From an uncultured Phycisphaerales bacterium (lineage in GTDB: Bacteria > Planctomycetota > Phycisphaerae > Phycisphaerales > SM1A02): DNA of 64,000 nucleotides. Position 1 is the first letter of the stretch, and the number at the start of each line of letters is the position of its first letter. Made by a program: the position numbers and the translations under genes. The notes below the pieces were generated by a model. The model saw only the letters and a program-made list of their open reading frames with translations, had not been told where the DNA came from and searched no databases. The stretch covers positions 1-64,000 of the forward strand of contig CASICI010000006.1 in NCBI GenBank assembly GCA_949373145.1. The letters run 5' to 3'. Below are positions 31,275-39,762 of the stretch, one piece after another.

Positions 31275-31649
31275 TCACAGCAGACCTTCAAGCATTCCAG
31301 CGGGAATGGGAAGATCGAGTTCACCCGCGGCATTGGACAAGGCCTCGGCGATCATCTCCTGCGCCTTGTCGAGTGCGGCGTTGCAGGCTCCCGTGACGAG
31401 GTCGGCGGCAAGCGCTCGATCCTCGTCGGAATCACCTTCGACGATCGCACCAAGCAGGGCATGGTCGAATTCGATCCGGACGATTCGAAGACGCCCGCTG
31501 GCGAACGCGGTGACCGCGCCCCCACCGGTCGAGGCCTGCACTTCACGAGCGGAGATCTCGGTCTTGACCTCTTCGAGCTTCGCCTTGATTCGAGGGAGAT
31601 CTTTCATGATGCCGGCGAGTCCGGCCATGCCACGCAGTGAGTCAAACAT
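31275..31649 (-). CDS. ybaB: YbaB/EbfC-family nucleoid-associated protein
   Basis: Small DNA-binding protein of 124 residues, starting at the ATG at 31649 (MFDSLRGMAGLAGIMKDLPRI). The KLEEVKTEISAREVQASTGGGAV and VRIEFD parts match the family, which forms a dimer that binds DNA like tweezers. The ATG overlaps the end of dnaX (ATGTTTGA shares GTTTGA with the dnaX stop), supporting coupled translation. Upstream in-frame sequence belongs to the dnaX C-terminal region in a shifted frame. Confidence 0.85.
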   Translation of the reverse strand: MFDSLRGMAGLAGIMKDLPRIKAKLEEVKTEISAREVQASTGGGAVTAFASGRLRIVRIEFDHALLGAIVEGDSDEDRALAADLVTGACNAALDKAQEMIAEALSNAAGELDLPIPAGMLEGLL

Positions 31650-33514
31650 CGTCTTGGGCTCCGGGTGAGGAGTTCTCGGGTGAATCGTCGTCGGCACCCA
31701 CGGAGGCAGCCGGCGGACTGAATGAATCGTAGCGTCGAAGAGCTCGAGCGCCTCACGAACCAGAGGATTCTCGGTGATCTCCGGATCCAGCGAGGCACGT
31801 TCTGGCGCATCTGGAGGTCGTGCCGGCGCGGCAAGTTCGACGGCGAGCGGACGACCCGCGGCTTCACGCAGGATGGCGGCGACTCGATCCATGTTCGACT
31901 GGACGAAACCGGCGGTCGCCGTATTCGGTCGTTTGAACCTGACTCTGATGCGGTCGGGATCCCCGGAATCGAACTGCAGCTCGATGAACAGGGCCTCGTC
32001 GGAGCCTCGTCGGGATGCCACGTCGCAGGCATGGTTCCAAAGACCTTCGGCGGTCGACAGATCGTGAACCGGGGCGGACTCCTCCCCGTGCTCGGTCTCT
32101 TCGCGGGAGCGGTCTCCGAGCTCGGAACGACTCGTCTGGGCGGTTTGTGCCTCGGTGGTTTTCGCCCGGGTGGCCGCGGGCACCTCGAGCGGGCGACGGA
32201 GGCTCTCGACTGCGGGACTTCGCCGAGTGCTCTCGGCGCAGCTGATGAGGCGACCATCGAGTCAGGCCCGGGCCGCGCGGTCAGCGCGCCCGGGCGGGCG
32301 CTTTTTTTCCCGGTTGACCTGAGAGAAGGCCGGCGGCACTGGCGAAGGACTCCACCAGGCACAGCCTGACCAGAACGGCATCAAGCAGGGCACGTGGTGT
32401 TCCGGATGTCCTGACTTGTCGTGAGCCCGCGTCACAGGCGACGATCATGTGCACCAGCGAGGCCTGCATCGAAGGCTGGTCCGCCACCTCGAGCGCATCG
32501 GCTCGGCGGCATCCGCGGTCATACCCAGACAGTTCCGAATCGGCTGCCGCAGGCGAGGACCACCATCAGACGGCGCAGGCGCTCGGCCAGGGAATCCAGC
32601 AGACAGACCGGGCGACATCCCATTGGCCAGCAGCTCGCCCGCGGCGCGACGAGTGCGCACCACCGGAGCGCGTGCGGCGATCGCCTGGACCACGAGTTCG
32701 CCGAGCAAGCATCGATTCGTCGGGCAGACCCAGCACCTCCGCGAAAGCAGCCCGCGGCCTCAAGAGCACCATCCGCCGCGGCGACCACCCGGTCCAGCAG
32801 GGTCAGGGCATCACGCATCGAGCCGTCGGCCAGCCGGGCCACTTCCAGCGCGACTTCGGAATCGTCGAACGCGATGCCCTCGCTCGTCCAGGATGCTCGT
32901 CCGAGGTGCGCCGCGATCGCGGCTGTCGGGAATCGTTCTGAAAATCGAAACCGCTGGCACCGACTCTGGATGGTCTGCGGCACCTTCTGCGCTTCGGTGG
33001 TGCAAAGCACGAACTTCACATGATCCGGGGGTTCCTCCATGGTCTTGAGCAAGTGCGTTGAACGCCTGCGTGCTCAGCATGTGCACCTCGTCGATGATGT
33101 ACAGCTTGTAGGGGACATCCGCGCAGGCATCAGTCCTGCGAATTGGTGATCAGCTCGCGGACCTCGTTCACCCCGTTGTGGCTGGCGCCGTCGATCTCGA
33201 CCACGTCGATGTCCTCACCACGGAAGATCGCGTCCGACGGCCGCCTCAGCAGGCAGCGGTGTCCCCGCGTACGGTGAGTCCGCGCCATGAGTCATCAATT
33301 CGCTAGGCGAAGATTCGCGCCGCGGAGGTCTTGCCCACGCCCCGGGTCCCGCAGAAGAGGTAGGCGTGCGCGGTCCGCTGCTGATTCGATGGCGTTTCTG
33401 CAGCGTCCGGATGATCGCCTGCTGACCCACCAGTTCGTCGAAGGACTTCGAGCGCGATAGCGCCGGGCCAAGACCTGGTAGGAGCCGGATTTTGGGTGCA
33501 GACGGGTCGGCCAT
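31642..33514 (-). CDS. dnaX: DNA polymerase III subunits gamma/tau (frame broken by indels; probable programmed frameshift)
   Basis: Clamp-loader ATPase. The ATG at 33514 (MADPSAPK) leads to SGSYQVLARRYR, KSFDELVGQQAIIRTLQ, a Walker A region readable as GTRGVGKTS, HMLSTQAFNALLKTMEEPP with VKFVLCTTEAQKVP after it, and IQSRCQRFRF (sensor 1). Domain III is seen as LADGSMRDALTLLDR. The tau part continues with EALFIELQFDSGDPDRIRVRF and NPLVREALELFDAT, ending at 31642 in QDDV, overlapping ybaB. At least eight frame breaks between 31.7 and 33.5 kb look like sequence errors. The slip signal at 32281-32308, about 400 codons in, is treated separately. Confidence 0.85.
32281..32308 (-). promoter_or_regulatory. 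Probable programmed -1 frameshift signal in dnaX
   Basis: On the minus strand the reading frame reaches GGA-AAA-AAA-GCG, an A7 slippery run (32302-32308). It is followed at once by a GCGCCC-GCCC-GGGCGC hairpin (32286-32301) and a TGA stop at 32281-32283, nine codons past the run's start. Reading on in the zero frame gives a short gamma form ending KKAPARAR; slipping back one base opens a long -1 frame leading to tau. Position, run, hairpin and stop are as in known dnaX signals. The surrounding indel errors mean it needs resequencing. Confidence 0.6.
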
Positions 33515-33569
33515 CGGTTCGAACCGGGACCGGGCGCTGAGACGCGAATGAAGCCGGTGAGGAGGCGAG

Positions 33570-33686
33570 GCCGGAGGACGGCCAGGAGTGACACGAGCTC
33601 GGACGACGACGCTTATGGCTGCTGCCGTCAGGCCCTGACCAGGTTCACGAGCCGCCCGCCCTCGCGGTCCCGACCGCCCTCCGAGC
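33570..33686 (-). ncRNA. ffs: Signal recognition particle RNA (small bacterial type)
   Basis: On the minus strand the apical domain IV at 33617-33640 reads GGUCAGG, then GCC-UGAC-GGC, then AGCAGCC: the invariant 5' and 3' sides of the Ffh-binding loop with a UGAC (URRC-type) tetraloop in place of GGAA. The arms close with a ten-pair stem, 33674-33683 with 33572-33581, including one G-U. The gene lies 56 bases before dnaX on the same strand, a common arrangement. A possible promoter is TTGATC (33748-33753), 16 bases, TATCTC (33726-33731). The ends are estimates. Confidence 0.88.
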
Positions 33687-33837
33687 ATCGCCAGAACTAC
33701 CATGGTAGCCGCCCGAGCGAGATCGGAGATACACTCTAGGAGCCACCGATCAACAGCCAAATCAAGCCGAGACCTCAAAGAGCCCACCTCCGCGGACGCG
33801 CTGCTTCCCTCCTCCAGAGCCTCAGCGCCACCATTCC

Positions 33838-35062
33838 GTGCTCGAGGAATCTCGAACGCAGAAGCAGCGGGCCCAGACCCTGCTGGCAGCCTCGGCCCTG
33901 AGGGCCGTCTTCGTCGTTCTGGTGGTCGCCACCGTCGCCCTGACGCTCTGGCCAGCTGCGCTTCCGGTGCAGTCGAACCCAATGCCCCCTGGGAACTCGA
34001 TCTTGCCGGCACCGCTGCATCGCCGCCCTGGCGCGCCGCCGCCCTGGTGGTCAGCGCCGACGTCATGACGCCCAAGAAGCAGCTCGCCTCGGTCCTGGCG
34101 CATCTACCTCGGGAGTCAGTTTCGGACTGGTGGCGGCCCTGGGCCTTTCTCAGCTGATCGACGTGGTGGCTGAAGCATGGCAACTGGATGAGGCCGGAGC
34201 GAGCCTCTACATCGCACTGGCGAAGGGCATAGGTGGACTCTCACTGGTCTATCTCTCGGTCTCGATCGTGCTTTCCACCAAGGACGACGTCCGACTGGTC
34301 ATTCCCTACGTCCAGTTCGAGAGGAGGAACACGAATCGACTCCCCCTGCTCATCGACACCTCGGTCCTGATCGATGGAAGAATCACGGGCCTGGCGAAGA
34401 CCGGAATCATCGACAGCACCCTGATCATTCCCACGTATGTGATCAATGAACTTCAGAAGCTCGCGGACAGTTCGGATCGCGGTAAACGCGAACGAGGTCG
34501 ACGAGGTCTGGACGTGGTCCAGGAGCTGCAACGCGCCTATCCCGAAACCAAGATCGTCGAACCGAACACCGACGAGCTGCTCGTCGACCGCATGATCCTC
34601 GACACGGCGAAGAAAGAGGGCTTTCGGGTCTTCACCAATGATCTCGCACTGGCGAAGATCGCCGAAATCAAATCGATTCAAGTGGTGAACGTCCATGAAA
34701 TCGTGGCCGCCTTGCGCAGCGAGGTGATGCCGGGCGAAACACTGGAGCTTCTCATCGTCCGAGAGGGCGAGACGCCGGATCAGGGAGTCGCCTTCCTGCC
34801 CGACGGCTCGATGGTCGTGATCGAACATGCCAGCGAGGAGATCGGCCGCAGCTGCCAGATCAGAATCACGAACTCGCTGCAACGGCCGGGCGGTCGACTC
34901 TTCTTCGGAAAGCTCAACAAGATCGGAAGCTCGGAAGCATCGCCCACGCGACCTGAGATCAGCAAAGTTGAAGAGTCTTCGGAAGACGGCCCTCGAAGTG
35001 AACCCCCGAAGGGCACTCCGAGGAACCCATCCTCGTCGAGAAATCCCAGAAGAAAAAATTGA
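33838..35062 (+). CDS. PIN/TRAM-domain membrane protein (YacL-like), two frame breaks
   Basis: The first part, from a GTG at 33838, has a charged tail and a membrane helix (LRAVFVVLVVATVALTLW). After a break near 33980 comes NAPWELDLAG ... AALVVSADVMTPKKQLASV, and after one near 34103 SGVSFGLVAALGLSQLID and further helices. From 34345 the frame is clean: PIN nuclease domain with LLIDTSVLIDGRI, TLIIPTYVINELQKLAD and DRMILDTAKKEGFRVFTND acidic residues, then a TRAM-like RNA-binding domain (GETLELLIVREGETPDQGVAFL). The tail is Ser/Pro/Arg-rich. Family members are membrane-anchored putative RNases. Divergent from ffs-dnaX. Confidence 0.8.
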
Positions 35063-35077
35063 TCGAGAAATGAAGAA

Positions 35078-35099
35078 CCCGCACCTGGTCGGGTGCGGG
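35078..35099. terminator. Hairpin terminator between convergent genes
   Basis: CCCGCACC (35078-35085) and GGTGCGGG (35092-35099) form an eight-pair stem with a six-base loop, midway between the stops of the PIN gene (+) and flgE (-). On the minus strand it is followed by a T-rich stretch; on the plus strand there is no T-run. It probably serves mainly flgE. Confidence 0.55.
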
Positions 35100-35147
35100 C
35101 TCGAATGACGTCATGTCACTGGTTCCGACGGAGCCGAAGCGCTCCGA

Positions 35148-36890
35148 TCAACGACCCAGGACAAGAAGCTGGTTGATCAGTTCATCGGTCGTGGTGATCA
35201 CTCGACTCGCCGCGGAATATCCGGTCGACGCGAGAATCATGTTGATGAATTCCTGAGAGAGATCGACGTTCGAGAGTTCGAGTGCTCCACCGACGACTCG
35301 CCCGGTCCCGAAGTCGAGCGGGCTCGCGACCAGAGGCGTACCGGAGTTCGGACCGTTTCGATAGAGATTGTTGCCGGCGTCGACAAGACCTTCCGGGTTG
35401 CTGAACTTCGCGAGTGCGACCTGCCCGATCGAGCGGTTCAGTCCATTCGTGAACGCACCGGTGATGATCCCATCCTCTCCGATCGAGAAGTTGCTCAGGG
35501 TTCCGATCGCGGAGCCGTCCTGATACACCGCGGCGAAGTTGCTGGCCGCATCGGTCAGGCTCGAGACCGAATCGGTCCCGCTGTTGAAGTCCATGTTGAC
35601 CGTCAGCGGACTCACGGCACCATTGTCACGGGCGATCTGGAACGATTGATTGGACGCGTCGAGGTAGCGACCGTTGGCATCGAACTCGACGAGGCCCATT
35701 CCGATCACACGATCATCGATCGCGTTGCCGTTGCTCTCGGCGATGAACTGCCATGTCGTGCCACCACTGGCATTGGTGTCCTGGAGCACGAAACTGAGAT
35801 CGACGGTGACCGGCGTGCCAAGCGAATCGTAGACGACGAATGAGGTTCGAACCGATTCACCCACGGGATCCTGAGTCTGACTGACGATGAACGGCTGACC
35901 GATGCCACCCGCCCCACCGGTGTTGCCGGTGACGACGATGTCGGCGGTATCGATGTCCAGTTCCTGAACGGTGCCTTCATTGCCGTTGATGACGAGCTGC
36001 CCCGAGGCGTTGAAAGCGACCGAGCCTCCAAGGCTCTCGCCACCGGTGACGGTGGCATCAAGTCCCAGGACCTCATCCAGCCAACCGGAGAAATCGTTGA
36101 GCGTGGTGCCGTCGACACCGTAGGTGAAGGTGTTGGTTCCAAGATCCTTGCCGCCCTTTTCGATGCCCGAAATCGTGATTTCGATCGGGCCACCCGATGA
36201 GGAGTCGAAGGCGAGCGTGGTTCCACCCACACCGTCCGAGACCCAGAGGTCGGTGGCCATGTCTTCGGTCCCGGTCACGGGCACGGTTCCAGCGGCATCC
36301 GAATAGAACGCGCGGGACGTGTGCTGCGAACCCTGGGCTCCGATGTCTCCGGAGGCGTTGAGGTTTCCGTTGAAGACGACGTTTCGCGTGGACTCCGCCA
36401 GAGTCAGCGTGCCGACTGGAATGTTCAAGGGTTCGAGGTTGCCCTCGATCACGTTGAACTGTTCATCGACACCGAACCCGAGCACTCGTGCACCGCTCTG
36501 GTTCACGAGGTCGTTGTTCGGATTTCGAACGAACGACCCATCTCTGGTGTAGTAGCGCTCGCCGGCTCCGTCCACGATGAACATGCCGTTGCCTTCGATG
36601 GCGAGGTCCGTGTTGACCCCGGTCGCACCGATCGCGCCGTTCGAAAAGTTTCTCTGGGTCCCCGAGACGCTGACGCCCAGGCCGACCTGACCGGGATTCG
36701 ATCCCCCGGAGGCATCGCCGGGGGCGGTCCCGAGAGAGAAGTTGCGGCTGAAGGTTGGTGCGAACGACATCCGGTTGCTCTTGAACGCGGTGGTGTTGAC
36801 GTTGGCAATGTTGTTACCAATCACATCAAGTCTGCGTGAGTTCGCCAGAAGCCCTGAAAGACCGGTGAAGAGTGCTGTAGTGGACGCCAT
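35148..36890 (-). CDS. flgE: Flagellar hook protein
   Basis: 580 residues that would polymerise into the hook. The N terminus has the rod/hook signature TALFTGLSGLLANSRRLDVI followed by GNNIANVNTTAFKSNR; the C terminus has the matching coil VDLSQEFINMILASTGYSAA and then SRVITTTDELINQLLVL. GNGMFIVDG and YYTRDGSF mark the FlgE/FlgF/FlgG fold; the large Gly/Thr-rich insert (about 150-430) is the surface domain expected for FlgE. The ATG has AAGGA upstream. A perfect sigma-54 promoter ends 40 bases before the ATG, so it is likely transcribed on its own at a defined assembly stage. It is the last gene of the flagellar cluster. Confidence 0.93.
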   Translation of the reverse strand: MASTTALFTGLSGLLANSRRLDVIGNNIANVNTTAFKSNRMSFAPTFSRNFSLGTAPGDASGGSNPGQVGLGVSVSGTQRNFSNGAIGATGVNTDLAIEGNGMFIVDGAGERYYTRDGSFVRNPNNDLVNQSGARVLGFGVDEQFNVIEGNLEPLNIPVGTLTLAESTRNVVFNGNLNASGDIGAQGSQHTSRAFYSDAAGTVPVTGTEDMATDLWVSDGVGGTTLAFDSSSGGPIEITISGIEKGGKDLGTNTFTYGVDGTTLNDFSGWLDEVLGLDATVTGGESLGGSVAFNASGQLVINGNEGTVQELDIDTADIVVTGNTGGAGGIGQPFIVSQTQDPVGESVRTSFVVYDSLGTPVTVDLSFVLQDTNASGGTTWQFIAESNGNAIDDRVIGMGLVEFDANGRYLDASNQSFQIARDNGAVSPLTVNMDFNSGTDSVSSLTDAASNFAAVYQDGSAIGTLSNFSIGEDGIITGAFTNGLNRSIGQVALAKFSNPEGLVDAGNNLYRNGPNSGTPLVASPLDFGTGRVVGGALELSNVDLSQEFINMILASTGYSAASRVITTTDELINQLLVLGR

Positions 36891-36929
36891 GGTGTTCCTT
36901 CCGTGAGTTCATCTCGAACAGGGAACACT

Positions 36930-36945
36930 TGCAACAGCCGTGCCA
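36930..36945 (-). promoter_or_regulatory. Sigma-54 (RpoN) promoter of flgE
   Basis: Minus-strand TGGCACG-GCTG-TTGCA matches the -24/-12 consensus TGGCAC(G)-N4-TTGC(A) at every conserved position, with the required ten bases between GG and GC. It lies 40 bases upstream of the flgE ATG and 14 bases beyond the end of the preceding gene. Confidence 0.85.
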
Positions 36946-36958
36946 GTCGACAGAAAGC

Positions 36959-37456
36959 CTAGAGGGGACTTCCAAGCCCCATGAACGGCCGATCCAGCCG
37001 AGGGCGTGCAGAATCTGCCTGATCACTCGAACCCTCCGCAGCTTCCTCGCCCGAATCCCCGGGTGTGGAGGCCGACATCGGCTCGACGAGAACGACTCCA
37101 CCGACGGTCTGCACGCGACCGGTCTGATCGGAGCCCAGTTCATCCATGATCTTTCGCTCGGAGACTTCGACCACGAAGGCACGTCCTCCGAGCAGAACGA
37201 TGCCATCGTCGAGCCCTGCCGATTCCAGGGAATCACAGGCTCGACCGATTCCAGCCAACTGTTCTGCATCCAGTGTGAAACGACGATCGACGTCGACGAC
37301 TCGCCCCGAATCGAGCGTACCGTCGTTCGCCAATCTGATGATGCGTGCGAACTCGCCCTCGGCGGCTCCGCTGGAACGTCCGTCCGTGGAGGCGACACGA
37401 CCGATTCCGATCACGGGCTGAAGTCGCTTCAGAAGATGATCACCATCGAAACTCAT
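36959..37456 (-). CDS. Flagellar operon protein, TIGR02530-like
   Basis: 165 residues. The central part RRFTLDAEQLAGIGRACDSLESAGLDDGIVLLGGRAFVVEVSERKI (read with breaks) follows the TIGR02530 pattern of small flagellar-operon proteins: a helix that begins after an R-x-[IF]-x-L element, then a strand ending with an FVV-V-x-R core. Family members sit between flgD and flgE in many bacteria, as here, but their exact job is not settled. Ends of the protein are low complexity. No SD is obvious before the ATG at 37456; the gap to flgD is 27 bases. Confidence 0.6.
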   Translation of the reverse strand: MSFDGDHLLKRLQPVIGIGRVASTDGRSSGAAEGEFARIIRLANDGTLDSGRVVDVDRRFTLDAEQLAGIGRACDSLESAGLDDGIVLLGGRAFVVEVSERKIMDELGSDQTGRVQTVGGVVLVEPMSASTPGDSGEEAAEGSSDQADSARPRLDRPFMGLGSPL

Positions 37457-37483
37457 GCATGTCCACTCGGATTGGGCGTGTGA

Positions 37484-38137
37484 TCAACCTTCGGTGTCGG
37501 ACTCGTCCGAACCACCGGCATCGTCGGTTCCTTCGGACTCATCGGCCGTGTCCGAATCATCGGTGTCACCTTCGGAATCGCTCTGGCCCTGCTCGAGCTC
37601 ACTCCATTGACCGAGCAGAATGCTGAGGTCGGTGCCATCGACGACTCCATCACCATTCACATCGGTGAGTCCGGAGCCATCAAACGGATTCCCTCCGTTG
37701 GTGCCACCAGTACCATCATCGAACAGTGTCTGGTCGACGATCAGTTCCACCTGGTCGACATCGATCACCCAGCCGGTGTCCAGCTCGACTCCGATGGAAT
37801 CACCCTGGCGGATCACCGAGATGACCTGGCCATCGACCCTGTTTCCGCCCGGTGCCATGCCCTGGATGTATCGGCCGATCAGATTGCTTGCTCCAGCGAG
37901 CTGATTCTGAAAGACGATCGATTCCAATTGCGACGTGAGTGCCATGTCGCTTTCGATCGAGCGGATCGAATTCAACTGCTCGAGCAGGGCCGAACTGTCA
38001 TTGGGCTCGAACGGATCCTGATTCTGAAGTTCGGTGAACATGATGTTCAAGAACTCCTCGGAATCCAAAGCACCGAAGCCACTGCTCGCTCCGACCGATC
38101 CACCACCGACGCCTGCTGCTGATGTAATACTGCTCAT
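37484..38137 (-). CDS. flgD: Flagellar hook-capping protein FlgD with C-terminal dockerin-like EF hand
   Basis: 217 residues. Residues 25-85 are the FlgD N-terminal domain (EEFLNIMFTELQNQDPFEP, LEQLNSIRSIESDMAL); 86-135 give the small beta domain (NLIGRYIQG ... VDGQVISVIRQGDSIGVEL). The usual Ig-like domain is absent. Instead residues 159-178 read DVNGDGVVDGTDLSILLGQW, a calcium loop with D/N/D/D at 1, 3, 5, 9 and D at 12, followed by ~40 residues rich in D, E, S and G. FlgD is the scaffold on which FlgE polymerises. The ATG overlaps the fliK stop by four bases (ATGA). Confidence 0.9.
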   Translation of the reverse strand: MSSITSAAGVGGGSVGASSGFGALDSEEFLNIMFTELQNQDPFEPNDSSALLEQLNSIRSIESDMALTSQLESIVFQNQLAGASNLIGRYIQGMAPGGNRVDGQVISVIRQGDSIGVELDTGWVIDVDQVELIVDQTLFDDGTGGTNGGNPFDGSGLTDVNGDGVVDGTDLSILLGQWSELEQGQSDSEGDTDDSDTADESEGTDDAGGSDESDTEG

Positions 38138-39762
38138 GCCGCATCCTCACTCATGATCTGCGTGAAACTCACGTCCTGTTGATTCTGATTCGGGTCGTCG
38201 TGTTCGGAATGCATTCCGCGTTCCTGATCTCGCCCACGACTCTCCCGACCGGCCGCATCCTGACGACCATCTTCCTGTTCATCGTTTTCAGCCTGCTGCT
38301 GACCATCACCCTGCGTGTTCGATTCGGAGCGCGTGCTCTGGGATTCGGACGACCCTGTCGCAGCCTGAACCGAGAGTCTTTCGACTGAAAGTCCGCGTGA
38401 TTCGAGCGAGGCTCGAAGCGTCTCCAGTCCACGTTCCATGACCACGCGGCCGGCGGAGTTGCTTGCATGCAACTCGGCATGGACGACGCCATTCGACACG
38501 GACATCTTGATCATCACCTGGCCCAGACTTGGTGGGTCCAGTCGCATGGTGAGACTTCCACCCTTCTGTGACGCCAGAGCGTTCATTCCGCGCGAAGTGA
38601 TCATCGTGGCTTGTTCGACGAGTTTGGCCTCGTTCGCGGAGCGGGAAAGAACCTCGCTCAGAACCGAAGTCCTCGCCTCCAGCGTGCCGGTTTCTGAGAG
38701 TCCGGCCACCGCATTCACCGAGGCGACCGATGCACCGGTCGTCGCTCCGCCATTCATGGCCCGAATGGCCTGTTCGTGTGCGACCGTCTGATTGATCTCT
38801 CGCACACGACCAAGCGCGGGGTCGAGATCCTGAGTCTCCGATTCCATCGTGATTCCCTGTCGCGAAAGAAGTTCGCTGAGCGAACGCCCCTTCGGACGGC
38901 TGGTCATGCCTTCATCACCCGTTTGAGCGGCACGTTCACTGGTCCGGGAGGGAGCGCCCCTCGAAGCGTCTTCTGCAGTCGCCGATTCGACTCGGGCAGC
39001 CGTCGTCTCGGCAGAGACGTTCGAGCGGACCGAGTCGACCGTCTTCACCATGTCGGCGGGCGGCGCCGACGGGCGTTCAGGTCCCACTGACGAGGGACCG
39101 TTTCCGTCGGGACGTGAACTCTGATGTGACGGTGAAGCATCACCACCGGTGGCGGTCGTCCGGCGATTCGGCACACCCACCTCTGCGGCAGTTGATCGGC
39201 CTTGACTCTCATCCGGCCCCGTGATCTCGGCCGGCACGGCAGAGACCACACTGGTGTCAATGATCGAGGTGTCGCTGATCGAAGCCTCAGCCGTGTCGAG
39301 ATTGGCGTTCAACTCAACCTGGGATCTTGGCGCTTGCTCGGGGCTTGAGATCGTGGCATCATCCGCGGCGCTCTCCGAGCGAGCGGACTCCTCGGCGTCC
39401 GAAGACGTCTTCGTCTGTAGAGAGCCTCCGGCGCGTTCGGACGGCACTTCCTGCGATGAATCGGCGATTTCTGCCTGTGCTTCACTCTCGAAGGCAACAT
39501 CCTCGGAATCATTCTGACGCGAGGACTCGGAAGCAGGTTCGTGCTTTTCGGCCAGGGAAGGCTGAGGTCCGACTTTCTTGGTGTGCTCGGCGTAGGACTC
39601 GGAGGGGAGACGACGCTCATCATTCAGATGGTCTGAAAAACGCGTCTTGGAGTCTTGAGAGGTGTTTTTCGACAGTGCCTCCGCGACACTCGAGGGGCTG
39701 CCTGAACCCACCTGAGGTCGGAGAAGATCATTTTGGATCTGTGGGACTGGCGGAACTTGCAT
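38134..39762 (-). CDS. fliK: Flagellar hook-length control protein
   Basis: 542 residues from the ATG at 39762, which has GGAG 7 bases upstream; an ATG at 39783 is also in frame. The first ~330 residues are low-complexity and Ser/Glu/Ala/Thr-rich, as expected for the FliK ruler. The Flg_hook domain lies near 380-465: GGSLTMRLDPPSLGQVMIKM followed by SVSNGVVHAELHASNSAGR, then LRASLESRGLSVERLSV. The C-terminal tail is Gln/Asp/Arg-rich. FliK switches the export gate from hook to filament substrates through FlhB. Its start lies within the end of the motE-like gene and its stop overlaps flgD (ATGA). Confidence 0.88.
   Translation of the reverse strand: MQVPPVPQIQNDLLRPQVGSGSPSSVAEALSKNTSQDSKTRFSDHLNDERRLPSESYAEHTKKVGPQPSLAEKHEPASESSRQNDSEDVAFESEAQAEIADSSQEVPSERAGGSLQTKTSSDAEESARSESAADDATISSPEQAPRSQVELNANLDTAEASISDTSIIDTSVVSAVPAEITGPDESQGRSTAAEVGVPNRRTTATGGDASPSHQSSRPDGNGPSSVGPERPSAPPADMVKTVDSVRSNVSAETTAARVESATAEDASRGAPSRTSERAAQTGDEGMTSRPKGRSLSELLSRQGITMESETQDLDPALGRVREINQTVAHEQAIRAMNGGATTGASVASVNAVAGLSETGTLEARTSVLSEVLSRSANEAKLVEQATMITSRGMNALASQKGGSLTMRLDPPSLGQVMIKMSVSNGVVHAELHASNSAGRVVMERGLETLRASLESRGLSVERLSVQAATGSSESQSTRSESNTQGDGQQQAENDEQEDGRQDAAGRESRGRDQERGMHSEHDDPNQNQQDVSFTQIMSEDAA

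Noticed and set aside
32281-32310. Plus-strand rho-independent terminator (GC hairpin plus T7)
   Set aside because: No plus-strand gene lies upstream; the dnaX frameshift explanation fits the frame, position and stop better.
33515-33540. GTTCGAAC-like motif suggesting a tRNA T-arm between ffs and dnaX
   Set aside because: The flanking bases do not form the five-pair T-stem on either strand and no acceptor or anticodon arm fits.
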